A stretch of DNA of 64,000 bases from CAZBRS01 sp964494475. GTDB lineage: Bacteria > Myxococcota_A > UBA9042 > CAZBRS01. The translations under genes and the position numbers were made by a program. The stretch spans positions 5,967-69,966 of the forward strand of contig CAZBRS010000032.1 of NCBI GenBank assembly GCA_964494475.1, written 5' to 3'. Under the pieces are notes generated by a model. It worked only from the letters and a program-made list of their open reading frames with translations, searched no databases and was not told where the DNA came from. Shown in pieces: positions 8,543-16,474 of the stretch (its first letter is position 1; each line of letters starts with the position of its first letter).

Positions 8543-10201
8543 TCACCCCTGGAGCAGGATCGTCGCCTGCTCCAGCACGGGCAGGCCCGCATCGTCGCCC
8601 CCCAGCATGCGCGCCAGTTCGGTCACGCGCTCGGGCTCGGTCAGCGCGCGCACCCGCGTGACGGTGCGGTCGTCGTCGGCAGGCAGCTTCTCGACCAGCA
8701 GGTGGTGGCGGGCGAAGCGCGCGATGTGCGGGTGGTGGGTGATGGCCAGCACCTGGCCGTCGGCGGAGATCTCGCGGAGCAGCGCCCCGACCTTGACGGC
8801 CACCGACTGGCTGATGCCCGCGTCGACCTCGTCGAAGATCGAGAGCGGCACGGGCTCGGCGCCCAGCAGCACGCGCTTCAGGGCCAGCAGCAACCGCGAG
8901 AGCTCACCGCCCGACACCACGTCGCGCAGCGGCTTCAGGCCCTCGCCGGGGTTGGTCTCGACGCGCAACGTCACCCGCTCGGCCCCCTCGTCGCCGATCT
9001 CGGGCAGGGCCTCGAGCGCCACCTCGACGCGCACGGTGGGCATCTGCAGCTGCGCCAGGGTGGCCCGCACCCCCTCCTCGAGCCGACCGGCGGCGGCCCG
9101 CCGCGCCAGGGACAGGCGCCCGGCGAGCTCGGTGAGCGTGGTCCGATGCAGGGCGCTCTCGGCCCGCAGGGCGGCCAACCCGGCGTCGTCGGTCTCGAAG
9201 GCGTCGAGCTCGCGCCCGATCTGCTCGCGGTACGCCAGCACGTCGGGGAGCGTACGCCCGTACTTGAAGCGCAGCCCGTTCAGGCGATCGAGCCGCTCGA
9301 CCACGCGCGCGAGCTCTTCGGGGTCGAGGTCGAGGGCGTCGAAGTAACGCTCGAGGCCGAGCGCCACGTCGCGCACCTCGTCGCAGAGCGCGTCGAGCCG
9401 GCGCACGGGCTCTTCGAGGCGCTCGTCGAGGCTGGTGGCGCGCCGCAGTGGCTGCGTGACCTGCGCCAGCCGGCTGGTGAGCGCGTCGTCGTCTTCGTGC
9501 AAGGCCCGGAGCGCGGCGTGAGCCAGCGCCTTCAACTCTTCGACGTGCTGCAACGCCTTCTGGCGGGCCTCGAGCGCCTCGTCCTCGCCGGACGACACGG
9601 CCACGTCGTCGATCTCGGCGGCCTGGAAGCGCAGCAACAGGAGCCGATCGGCGCGACCCCGGGCGCGTTCTTCGACCTCGCGGATGCGCCCGTCGACGCC
9701 GCGCAGGCGGCGCGCGGTGTCGGCCACCTGGCGCGCGAGGTCGTCGGAGCCGCCGAAGCGGTCGAGGTAGCCGGCGTGGGCGCGCGGATCGAGCAGGCGG
9801 AAGTGCTCGTGCTGGCTGGTGACGCTCACCAGGCGCGCGGCGACCTCCTCGAGCAGCTTCAGGGGCACCGGGACCGCATCGATGAAGGCCCGGCTGCGCC
9901 CGTCTTCGCCGATGACCCGCCGGAGCAGCAGCTCGTCGCCGGCCGACAGCCCGGCGTCGTCGAGCAGCCGGGCCAGGTCGGGATCGGCGGGCCGCGCGAA
10001 GACCGCCGAGACGTCGGCCGAGGGCGCGCCGCGGCGCACGAGCTCCTTGCCCCCGCGCTGGCCGAGCAGCAGGGAGAACGCACCCACCAGCGCCGACTTG
10101 CCGGCGCCGGTCTCGCCCGTGACCACGGTGAAGCCCGGCGAGAACTCGAGCGAGAGGTCGTCGATGAGCACGACGTTGCGCGCCGAGAGGCTGCGAATCA
10201 T
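8543..10201 (-). CDS. recN: DNA repair protein RecN
   Basis: RecN is an SMC-like ATPase that acts at DNA double-strand breaks and helps hold ends together for recombination. The 552-residue protein has every expected landmark: Walker A GETGAGKSAL near residue 32, long central coiled coil broken by a short hinge, the ABC signature VVSGGELSRLLLALKR (about 425) and Walker B LSIFDEVDAGIS (about 455), then the ITHHPHIARFARHHLLVEK switch region. Length equals the family norm. The ATG overlaps the stop of the upstream MYXO-CTERM gene by 4 nt (ATGA), so it is expressed from that gene's promoter. No LexA-type box was recognised. Confidence 0.97.
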   Translation of the reverse strand: MIRSLSARNVVLIDDLSLEFSPGFTVVTGETGAGKSALVGAFSLLLGQRGGKELVRRGAPSADVSAVFARPADPDLARLLDDAGLSAGDELLLRRVIGEDGRSRAFIDAVPVPLKLLEEVAARLVSVTSQHEHFRLLDPRAHAGYLDRFGGSDDLARQVADTARRLRGVDGRIREVEERARGRADRLLLLRFQAAEIDDVAVSSGEDEALEARQKALQHVEELKALAHAALRALHEDDDALTSRLAQVTQPLRRATSLDERLEEPVRRLDALCDEVRDVALGLERYFDALDLDPEELARVVERLDRLNGLRFKYGRTLPDVLAYREQIGRELDAFETDDAGLAALRAESALHRTTLTELAGRLSLARRAAAGRLEEGVRATLAQLQMPTVRVEVALEALPEIGDEGAERVTLRVETNPGEGLKPLRDVVSGGELSRLLLALKRVLLGAEPVPLSIFDEVDAGISQSVAVKVGALLREISADGQVLAITHHPHIARFARHHLLVEKLPADDDRTVTRVRALTEPERVTELARMLGGDDAGLPVLEQATILLQG

Positions 10202-11193
10202 CCAGGCTCCCCGGAGAGGCGTCGACGACGGAGCACAGCGAGGGCCGCGAGCACGACGAGGGCCGAGGGCAGCCCGCCGGAGCGGCCGGCCTGGCAGCCG
10301 CCGCCGCCCGTGTCGTCCTGCGGGGTCTGCTTGGGCGGGTCCTTCAGGCAGATGCCCGAGACCAGGCTGGTGCCGTCGGGGCAGCCGCCGTCGGCCGAGA
10401 CGCCCGAATCAACGCCGGTCTCGGCGGGGGCGGCCTCGGGCGCGGAGTCGGCCGGGGGCTGGCCGGGGTCGGGCACGCTCGAATCGGGCGAGCCGCCGGG
10501 ATCGGAGCCACCTCCCGGGTCGGAGCCGCCCCCCGGATCGCCGGCCGCGTCGACGACCTCGGGCGCGACCTCGACGACCCCGGGGGTGCACGTGTGCGTC
10601 GCGCTGCCGCAGGTCGCGGGCGGCGTGCACGAGCCGCAGATGCCCCCGCAGCAGTTCGAGCCGCACGTCCAGCCGAGCGCGACGCAGTCGGCGCACACCT
10701 TGTCGCACTTGCCGTTGGCGCCGCAGGCCATGGGGCACTGGCTGGTGGGGTCGGAGTTGCACTGGCCGCACACGCCCTGCTGGCCGGCCGCGCCGCAGCC
10801 GTCGGGCCCGCAGTTCTTGCCGCCGCACTGCGGGCTGCAGAGGGCAGTGCACGTCCAGGGGTTCTCGGCCGTGGGGTCGGGGGCCAGGGCCTGCCCGCAC
10901 TGGTACGAGCCGAGCGAGACGGGGTAGGTGATGCACAGGTCGGTCAGCGGGTTCCGGTCGCACTTCCAGCCGCAGCTGGCGCCACCGCAGGGCGCCATGC
11001 AGGTGGCCTCCTGGTCGCCGTTGCTGCCATAGGTGACGCACCAGTAGCGCGTGGCGCGATCGAGGCTGCAACAGCTGCCGTCGTAGCCGCCGCAGCCGTC
11101 GGCGAGCTTGACGCCGCCCCCGGCCGCGCAGGGGTCTTCGGCGGCCAGGGCCGGCACGGCAAATAGCGCCAGGACGAGCAGGAGGACGCGCAT
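10198..11193 (-). CDS. Cys-rich MYXO-CTERM anchored surface protein, 331 aa
   Basis: The protein has a signal peptide (MRVLLLVLALFAVPALAAED), then about 190 residues with over 30 cysteines in short CGG/CxPxC modules (CSPQCGGKNCGPDGCGAAG). A Gly/Asp/Pro linker follows, with DPGGGSDPGGGSDPGG tandem units. The tail is typical of MYXO-CTERM sorting: GGGGCQAG, a hydrophobic helix ALVVLAALAVL and the RRRR stop-transfer. In Myxococcota such tails are processed and leave the protein on the cell surface; no processing enzyme is in this window. It is the first gene of the operon with recN, an unusual pairing probably due to shared transcription rather than shared function. The disulfide-rich body resembles the metal/Ca-binding Cys-repeat proteins of this group. 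Confidence 0.85.
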   Translation of the reverse strand: MRVLLLVLALFAVPALAAEDPCAAGGGVKLADGCGGYDGSCCSLDRATRYWCVTYGSNGDQEATCMAPCGGASCGWKCDRNPLTDLCITYPVSLGSYQCGQALAPDPTAENPWTCTALCSPQCGGKNCGPDGCGAAGQQGVCGQCNSDPTSQCPMACGANGKCDKVCADCVALGWTCGSNCCGGICGSCTPPATCGSATHTCTPGVVEVAPEVVDAAGDPGGGSDPGGGSDPGGSPDSSVPDPGQPPADSAPEAAPAETGVDSGVSADGGCPDGTSLVSGICLKDPPKQTPQDDTGGGGCQAGRSGGLPSALVVLAALAVLRRRRLSGEPG

Positions 11194-11223
11194 GGCGGGC
11201 GCCGACGTGGTCTCGACGCGGTC

Positions 11224-11251
11224 ATTGTATGCGGAACGGGGGCCGTTTCAA
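11224..11251 (-). promoter_or_regulatory. strong sigma70-like promoter of the MYXO-CTERM/recN operon
   Basis: TTGAAA (11246-11251) and TACAAT (11224-11229) on the minus strand are 16 bp apart. Each matches the consensus at five of six positions, making this one of the best promoters in the window. The -35 lies at the tip of the inverted repeat at 11234-11262. Confidence 0.65.
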
Positions 11252-11262
11252 CGGCCCCGTTC
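11234..11262 (-). terminator. inverted repeat after the S1-domain gene, possible terminator
   Basis: A 13-bp stem with one bulged G (arms GAACGGGGCCGTT and its complement) begins 10 nt after the S1 gene stop. It is not followed by a T-run on either strand, so it is not a textbook intrinsic terminator. It may stop or stabilise the S1 transcript while also carrying the -35 of the next operon. Confidence 0.4.
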
Positions 11263-11271
11263 AACGGCAGG

Positions 11272-12834
11272 TCAACTCTTGATCTTGGACTGCAGCAGCT
11301 TGCCGAACGAGCCCAGCCCGCCGCCGGTGGCCACGGCCGTCGGCTTCTCGGTCGAGCGCACGTAGGTGTCGATGTTCGCGCGCTCCTCGCGCACGCCGGC
11401 GGCGCGCTGCGACAGGCGCAGGCGACCGAGCTCGTCGATGTTGATGATCTCGACGTTGACCTTGGTGCCGGGCAGGAAGCGCTTGCGCAGATCGGCGGTG
11501 TTGCCCTCGATCTCCTCGAGCGGCAACAGGCCGCGCGTGCGCGACCCGAAGGCCGGCAGCGCGATGAACACGCCGTAGGGCTTGATGTTGTCGACCACGC
11601 CCTCGCACGACTTGCCCACGCCGGGGGTGTCGTACACGGGCTGCTGACGCGGTGCGCCGGACTCGCCCTCGGCGCGCTCGAGCCTGGGCGCCGCCATCAG
11701 GGCCTTCATCGACAGCGACACGCGCTTCTTGGCGAAGTCGATGGACAGCACGCGCGCCTCGACCTCCTGGCCCTCGGCCAGCACCGCGCTCGGGTGGGCG
11801 ATGCGCTCGTAGCTGATCTCGCTGACGTGCAGCAGGCCGTCGACGCCGGGCAGCAGCTCGATGAACGCGCCGAAAGGCTGCAGGCGCGCGACCTTGCCGC
11901 GCACCACGGCGTCTTCGACGAAGGGCAGGCCGGCTTCCCAGGGGTCCTGCTCCAGCGCCTTCATCGAGAGCGCCACGCGGGTGCGGCCCTTGTCGTCCTC
12001 GTCCATGCGCAGCACCTTGACGCGCACCTCCTGGCCGACGGTGACGACCTCGGAGGGGTTCTCGACGCGGCGCCGACTGAGCTCGCTGATGTGCACCATG
12101 CCCTCGAGCCCGCCGATGTCGACGAAGGCGCCGAAGGGCATGAGCTTGGTCACCCGCCCCTCGAGCTCTTCGCCCTCGAACAGGTGGTCCTTCAGCTCGG
12201 CGATGCGCGCCTGCTTGGTGGCCTCGAGGATGGCGCGGCGCGACACCACGATGCGGCGCCCGCCCTCGCTGAACTGCGTGACCATGAAGAGGTCGCGCAC
12301 GCCCACGTAGGGCGCCGTGTCCTCGACGAACTTGTTGTCGATCTGGCTGACGGGGCAGAAGGCCTTCACCTTGCCGATCTCGACGTCGAAGCCGCCCTTG
12401 TTCACGGCCACCACGCGCCCCTCGATGGGCACGTCGCTGGACCAGGCCTCCTCGATGGCGTCGAGGGCCTCCTGGCTGCCGTGCAGGCGCATGCCCTTCG
12501 AGAGCTGGATGCCGTCGGGCCCGATGCTCACGATCTTGAGCTCGAGCTCGTCGCCCTCGTGGATCTCGAGCTCTTCCTTGTCGCCCAGCAGGTCGTGCAG
12601 GAAGACGATGCCCTCCTGCTTGGCCCCCAGATCGACGAAGGCGGCCTCGGACGTGATGGTGGTCACGCGCCCCTTGACCCGGTCGCCGGGCTTGAAGCCC
12701 TTGTTGACCGGCACCATGGGGTTGGCCGCGAAGAGCGCCTCGAACGACTCGTCTTCGACGGGCGCGGGCCGCGAGGCCATGATCTCGTCGAGGTTCGGCT
12801 CACCCTGCTCGTGATCGATCTCGTGCTCGGACAT
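11272..12834 (-). CDS. five-domain S1 RNA-binding protein, ribosomal protein S1-like
   Basis: The 520-residue protein carries five S1 OB-fold domains in a row. They begin near GDRVKGRVTTITSEAAFVDL, DVPIEGRVVAVNKGGFDVEI, EELEGRVTKLMPFGAFVDI, DAVVRGKVARLQPFGAFIEL and GKSCEGVVDNIKPYGVFIAL. An acidic N-terminus precedes them. Domains 3 and 4 have the GAFV/GAFI core typical of strong RNA binders. Bacterial ribosomal S1 usually has six domains and about 560 residues, so this may be the bS1 protein itself or a shorter paralogue involved in translation or RNA decay. The ATG at 12834 has AGGA 8 nt upstream; an in-frame extension upstream has no family similarity. It is transcribed alone. Confidence 0.82.
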   Translation of the reverse strand: MSEHEIDHEQGEPNLDEIMASRPAPVEDESFEALFAANPMVPVNKGFKPGDRVKGRVTTITSEAAFVDLGAKQEGIVFLHDLLGDKEELEIHEGDELELKIVSIGPDGIQLSKGMRLHGSQEALDAIEEAWSSDVPIEGRVVAVNKGGFDVEIGKVKAFCPVSQIDNKFVEDTAPYVGVRDLFMVTQFSEGGRRIVVSRRAILEATKQARIAELKDHLFEGEELEGRVTKLMPFGAFVDIGGLEGMVHISELSRRRVENPSEVVTVGQEVRVKVLRMDEDDKGRTRVALSMKALEQDPWEAGLPFVEDAVVRGKVARLQPFGAFIELLPGVDGLLHVSEISYERIAHPSAVLAEGQEVEARVLSIDFAKKRVSLSMKALMAAPRLERAEGESGAPRQQPVYDTPGVGKSCEGVVDNIKPYGVFIALPAFGSRTRGLLPLEEIEGNTADLRKRFLPGTKVNVEIINIDELGRLRLSQRAAGVREERANIDTYVRSTEKPTAVATGGGLGSFGKLLQSKIKS

Positions 12835-12964
12835 GAGCGATTCCTGCCACCCTGTTGAACGATTCCAGGCCTTTCGCACGCACGAGAGGCGCACTCAATT
12901 ACCGCAGGTCGGGGCGACTGTCCAAGAGAATCTTCTCGACAAGGCACGAAGCCGACCGCGGCCT

Positions 12965-12993
12965 TTGCGCCCCCGCCCTTTCCCTGGTATGTG
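12965..12993 (+). promoter_or_regulatory. possible promoter for the propeller lipoprotein/pyrF operon
   Basis: TTGCGC (12965-12970) and TATGTG (12988-12993) are 17 bp apart, with TGG just before the -10 giving an extended -10 look. The hexamers are weak. If used, transcription would start inside the 30-bp palindrome. Confidence 0.35.
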
Positions 12994-13021
12994 TAGGGAC
13001 ACGATGCATCGTGTCCCTACA
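12992..13021. repeat. perfect 30-bp palindrome (REP-like element)
   Basis: The half-site TGTAGGGACACGATG is followed immediately by its exact reverse complement, giving a 30-bp palindrome with no spacer. It ends 8 nt before the ATG of the lipoprotein gene and its last bases contribute to the ACAGGA ribosome site. A related but imperfect 30-bp element is at 16351-16380. From memory, short GTAGGG...CCCTAC palindromes are scattered in many large bacterial genomes; that identification is not proven here. Confidence 0.85.
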
Positions 13022-13029
13022 GGACCATC

Positions 13030-14304
13030 ATGCGCTTGTTGCTGCCCCTCCTGATCGTGCCCCTCGCCCTCGCCTGCGGCGGCTCCTCGGGCGGTGACGC
13101 CGGCGTCGACGCGCCCGGCGAGACCGACGTCCTCGTGACCTTCGACGCGGTCGAGGCCTCCGATGGCGAGGGCGACGCCCCCCCCGTGCAGCTCTGCAAA
13201 CCGCGCTTCCACGCCGAGATCCCGTCGACCGGGCCGGTGCGGGCCCCGATCGTCGCCGCCGACGGCCGGTTGGTCGTGGCGTCGGGCGACCTGGTCATGT
13301 CGCTGAGCTCCGAGGGCCTCGAGTGCACCGAGTGCTGGCGCCACACCGTGCTGCCCGAGGGGGCCACAGGCGTGGTGCTGGGGAACCCGGCGCTCCTGGC
13401 CGACGCCATCGTGGTGGGCACGTCGCAGGGGCTGCTGGTCAAGCTGTCGCTGCAAGATGGCGAGGAGCGCTGGCGCTTCCCCGACCTCAAGGAGAAGGTG
13501 GTGACCGCGCCGGTGCGGGTGGGCGACACGCTGCTGGTCGCGGGCGCCGGGGCGCTGTTCTACCTGGTCGAGGGCAGCCCGCTCGAGGTGTTCGTCAACG
13601 GGGTCGAGGCGCTGGACGAAAGCCCGCAACAGCCGGTCGTCCACGACGCGATGGCCCTGATCGCGACCGGCGGCCAGGTGCTGCGGCGCGCCGCCGACGG
13701 CACGGGCGATGCGCTCGTGGTGTTCGAGGAGGGCCAGGGCGAACTCACCAGCGCGCCGGCTCCCCTCGGCGACGGACGCTTCGTGCTGGGCGCCGACTGG
13801 AAGGCCGACGGCACGACCCATCGCGGGCTGGCGGTGCTCGACCCCGCCTCGGGCGCCACCTCGCGCGTAGAGACCGAGGGGCTGCTCGACGGGCCCTCGA
13901 TGCTGCTGGTGTCCGGGCCCGGCAAGGTGCTCGGCGTCACGCCTTCGGGCGAGGGGCTGGTGGCCGATCTGGGCACGGGAACGTCGACGCGCTTCGCCCT
14001 GGGCGGCACCGCCGTGGGCTACCCCCTGCTGGGCAACGACGGAGTGTGGTACCTGTCCGTGGCGCAGGGCGAAGCCGGCGTGAAGCTCTACGCGCGAGAA
14101 GCAACCGGCGTGGACGGAGGGCAAGTCCTGTGGACGGACACGGTCGACGGCTCGCAGCCCGCGCCCGTGGGCGTCACCCCGGGGGGCACCGTGCTCTTCG
14201 CCGCGGGGCTGAAGCTGCACGGCTATCGCTGCGGCACCTCGAACCTCGCGGCCGCCCCGTGGCCCAAGTTCCAGAACGACGGCGCGAACAGCGGTGTTTT
14301 TTAA
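13030..14304 (+). CDS. lipoprotein with PQQ-like beta-propeller repeats, 424 aa
   Basis: The signal peptide MRLLLPLLIVPLALAC ends in a lipobox, with the lipidated cysteine at residue 16 followed by a Gly/Ser/Asp linker. The body is a series of blade-like repeats of the PQQ/WD type (APIVAADGRLVVASGDLVMSL, VVGTSQGLLVKLSLQDGEERW, DTLLVAGAGALFYLV, DGVWYLSVAQG). The end motif AAPWPKFQNDGANSG is seen in secreted PQQ-repeat proteins. Such propellers often act as scaffolds at the outer membrane (BamB is an example), but the acidic low-complexity linker and lack of partners make a specific role unknown. It leads the operon with pyrF and rlmB, 9 nt before pyrF. The palindrome just upstream could form a hairpin at the mRNA 5' end. 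Confidence 0.75.
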   Translation: MRLLLPLLIVPLALACGGSSGGDAGVDAPGETDVLVTFDAVEASDGEGDAPPVQLCKPRFHAEIPSTGPVRAPIVAADGRLVVASGDLVMSLSSEGLECTECWRHTVLPEGATGVVLGNPALLADAIVVGTSQGLLVKLSLQDGEERWRFPDLKEKVVTAPVRVGDTLLVAGAGALFYLVEGSPLEVFVNGVEALDESPQQPVVHDAMALIATGGQVLRRAADGTGDALVVFEEGQGELTSAPAPLGDGRFVLGADWKADGTTHRGLAVLDPASGATSRVETEGLLDGPSMLLVSGPGKVLGVTPSGEGLVADLGTGTSTRFALGGTAVGYPLLGNDGVWYLSVAQGEAGVKLYAREATGVDGGQVLWTDTVDGSQPAPVGVTPGGTVLFAAGLKLHGYRCGTSNLAAAPWPKFQNDGANSGVF

Positions 14305-14313
14305 GGAGACAGC

Positions 14314-15015
14314 ATGGCCAGGGTCGACCAGGTGGTGATCGCGGCGCTCGACGTGCCCACGTGGGACGAGGCGCGCGCGGTGGTGGCGCGGCTCCGGCCG
14401 CGCGTGAAGCTGTTCAAGGTGGGGCTCACGCTCTTCGTGAAGGAAGGCCGGCGGGCCGTCGACGAATTGCACGACCAGGGGGTCGACGTCTTCCTCGACC
14501 TCAAGCTGCACGACATCCCCATGCAGGTGGCGGGCGCGGTGGCCAACGCCGCCGCCCTGGGCGTGCGCTGGCTGTCGATCCACACGGCGGGCGGGCTGCG
14601 CATGCTGGCCGACGCCCGGGCGGCGTTGCCCGAGGGCAGCCCCACGCGCCTGCTCGGCATCTCGGTCTTGACCAGCCTCGACCAGGCCGACCTCGGCCAG
14701 ATCGGCGTCGATCGCCCCCTGGCCGACGTGGTCGAGGCCCGCGCCCGCCTGGCCGGACAGGCCGGTATCCACGGCCTGGTGTGCTCACCCCACGAGATCG
14801 CGCGCGTGCGCGCCGTGCTCGGCCCCGGCGCCGACGTGGTCACCCCGGGCATTCGCCTCGAGGCCGGGCCCGTCGACGACCAGAAGCGCGTACTCACCCC
14901 CGCCGAGGCCCTGCGGGCCGGCGCCAGCCACCTGGTCATCGGCCGGGCGCTCACGAAACCCGGCGATCCGGGCGCGGTGCTCGCGGCGCTCGAGCAAGCA
15001 CTGGAGGGGCTGTGA
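14314..15015 (+). CDS. pyrF: orotidine 5'-phosphate decarboxylase
   Basis: PyrF removes CO2 from OMP to make UMP, the last step of de novo pyrimidine synthesis in the cytoplasm. The 233-residue protein matches the class I family in length. It shows the catalytic DLKLHDIP motif at residues 62-69 (Asp62, Lys64 and Asp67 are the charge relay), the opening VVIAALDVPTWDEA, the phosphate loop VVTPGIRLEAGPVDDQKRV and the closing HLVIGRALTKPGDP. A strong AAGGAG lies 7 nt before the ATG. The gene overlaps the following methyltransferase by 4 nt (GTGA). Grouping with a propeller lipoprotein and an rRNA methyltransferase has no evident metabolic logic. Confidence 0.97.
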   Translation: MARVDQVVIAALDVPTWDEARAVVARLRPRVKLFKVGLTLFVKEGRRAVDELHDQGVDVFLDLKLHDIPMQVAGAVANAAALGVRWLSIHTAGGLRMLADARAALPEGSPTRLLGISVLTSLDQADLGQIGVDRPLADVVEARARLAGQAGIHGLVCSPHEIARVRAVLGPGADVVTPGIRLEAGPVDDQKRVLTPAEALRAGASHLVIGRALTKPGDPGAVLAALEQALEGL

Positions 15016-15740
15016 TCGACACGGTAGAAGGCTGGAACCCCGTCCTCGGCCTCTTGCGGCACTCCCCCGAGCGGCTCGTGGAGATCCTCTTGCACCAGGG
15101 GCCCGATACCCCGAGGGTACAGTTGTTGCGCGACCTCTGCGCCCACGCCGGCGTGGCCCTGCACGACGTGGCGGCCGCCCCCCACGGCCGCGACGAGCGC
15201 GGCGAACGCGTGGCGGCCCGCATCGCCCCGTGGGAGCCCGCCGACTGGCACGCCTGGAAGGCCTCGCTCGACGTAGCCGCCGCCCCGCTGGTGGTGGCCG
15301 TCGACCAGGTGACCGACCAGGGCAACCTGGGGGCCATCCTCCGCAGCGCCGAGTTCTTCGGCGCGGCCGGCGTGCTGCTCCCCAGGGACCGCAACGCCTC
15401 CGTGACGCCCGCCACCCTGCGCGCCTCGCAGGGCGCCCTGCTCTTCCTGGACGTGGTGCCCGTCACCAACCTGGCCCGGGCGCTGACCGAGTTGAAGCAA
15501 GACGGCTTCTGGGTGGTGGGCTCGGCGCTCGAGGGCACGGCCAGCCTGGCCGAGGTCGATCCCAAGCTGCCCACGGTGCTGGTGCTCGGCGCCGAGGACC
15601 AGGGCCTGCGCCGCCTGACCCGCGACCTCTGCGACCTGCTGGTGCGCGTGCCGGGCCGCGGCGTGACCGAGAGCTTGAACGTGAGCGCCTTCGCCGCCTT
15701 GGCGCTGCACGCGCTCAGCGCCGGACGTCTCGGGGCCTGA
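15012..15740 (+). CDS. rlmB: TrmH/SpoU-family 2'-O-ribose methyltransferase, RlmB-like
   Basis: SpoU-family enzymes methylate the ribose 2'-OH of rRNA or tRNA using a knotted SAM-binding site. All three signature motifs are present: motif 1 QGNLGAILRSAEFFGAAGVL, motif 2 LGAEDQGLRRL and motif 3 VPGRGVTESLNVSAFAALAL. The N-terminal 80 residues (NPVLGLLRHSPERLVEILL) resemble the substrate-binding domain of RlmB, which modifies G2251 of 23S rRNA, so that is the best guess; TrmH or an orphan SpoU paralogue is possible. The GTG start at 15012 overlaps the pyrF stop and has GGAGG upstream, giving 242 residues, close to the RlmB norm. Its 3' end overlaps the convergent HAD gene by 26 nt. Confidence 0.85.
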   Translation: MIDTVEGWNPVLGLLRHSPERLVEILLHQGPDTPRVQLLRDLCAHAGVALHDVAAAPHGRDERGERVAARIAPWEPADWHAWKASLDVAAAPLVVAVDQVTDQGNLGAILRSAEFFGAAGVLLPRDRNASVTPATLRASQGALLFLDVVPVTNLARALTELKQDGFWVVGSALEGTASLAEVDPKLPTVLVLGAEDQGLRRLTRDLCDLLVRVPGRGVTESLNVSAFAALALHALSAGRLGA

Positions 15741-16353
15741 CGAACCCCCGCGCCTCGAGCTCTCCCCGCAACGCCTCCGGCGTCGTGAACCGCACGGCCG
15801 CCAGGCCCAGCGCCCGCGCGGCGGCCACGTTGGCCTCGACGTCGTCGACGAACAGGCCCTCGGCGGGCGCGAGCCCGTAGCGCTCGAAGAGCACGCGGTA
15901 GAGGCGCGGGTCGGGCTTGCGCACCCCCTCCTCGCCTGAGATCACGACGCCGTCGAAGAGGTTCAGGAAGTCGTAGCGCGCCCGCACGGGCGGGAAGGTC
16001 TCGGCCGACCAGTTCGACAGTGCGTAGCAGGGCACGCCCGCGGCCCGGACCTCGCGGAGCAGCGCCACCGTGCCCTCGATCGGGCCCCCCACCATCTCGT
16101 GCCAGCGCTCGGCGTAAGCGCGGATCAGCGCCGCGTGCCCGGGGAAGAGCGCCACGCGCTCGGCCACGCCCTCTGCGAAGGGCTTGCCGGCGTCCATCTC
16201 TTCGTTCCAGGCGTGGGGGCACACGCGGGCCAGGAGGTCGTCGATCGCGGCCTCGGAGCCGAGCAGCTTGCGGTACAGGTAGCGCGGGCTCCAGTCGAGG
16301 AGCACGCCGCCGAGATCGAAGACCAGGACGCGGGGGCCGGGCTCGGGACGCAT
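15715..16353 (-). CDS. HAD-superfamily hydrolase (subfamily IA)
   Basis: This 212-residue protein has the four HAD motifs: LVFDLGGVLLDWSPRYLY near residue 10 (the nucleophile Asp followed by LGG, where many phosphatases have DxD), the YALSNWSAETF Ser/Asn motif near 100, the lysine in GVRKPDPRLY near 145, and the acidic LFVDDVEANVAAARALG near 165. The D-x-G version of motif I is typical of YihX-like haloacid dehalogenase/sugar-phosphate phosphatases. A helical cap lies between motifs I and II (DLLARVCPHAWNEEMDAGK). The substrate is unknown. The ATG at 16353 is formed by the end of a palindromic repeat, so its ribosome site is obscure. Its 3' end runs into rlmB on the opposite strand. Confidence 0.87.
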   Translation of the reverse strand: MRPEPGPRVLVFDLGGVLLDWSPRYLYRKLLGSEAAIDDLLARVCPHAWNEEMDAGKPFAEGVAERVALFPGHAALIRAYAERWHEMVGGPIEGTVALLREVRAAGVPCYALSNWSAETFPPVRARYDFLNLFDGVVISGEEGVRKPDPRLYRVLFERYGLAPAEGLFVDDVEANVAAARALGLAAVRFTTPEALRGELEARGFVRPRDVRR

Positions 16354-16380
16354 GGGGGCATGACACGTCATGCCCCTACA
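16351..16380. repeat. imperfect 30-bp palindrome related to the 12992 element
   Basis: Read on the minus strand it starts TGTAGGGGCATGAC, has a 2-nt centre and returns GTCATGCCCC; the last bases are CATG instead of the expected CTACA. It is the same length and has the same TGTAGGG end as the element at 12992. The altered distal end supplies the ATG start codon of the HAD gene. Confidence 0.7.
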
Positions 16381-16418
16381 TACCACGTTGGCCCTCCCGG
16401 GCAAGGCGTGGTGAACAA

Positions 16419-16447
16419 TTCTCGGTCGGCCGCGTCCATGATATGGT
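16419..16447 (+). promoter_or_regulatory. possible extended -10 promoter for the PhnD-like gene
   Basis: TATGGT (16442-16447) is preceded by TGA as in extended -10 sites, with a weak TTCTCG (16419-16424) 17 bp upstream. The GGAGG ribosome site and ATG follow about 20 nt later. Confidence 0.35.
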
Positions 16448-16474
16448 ACTCGCCGCTCGGACTGGGAGGATCTC

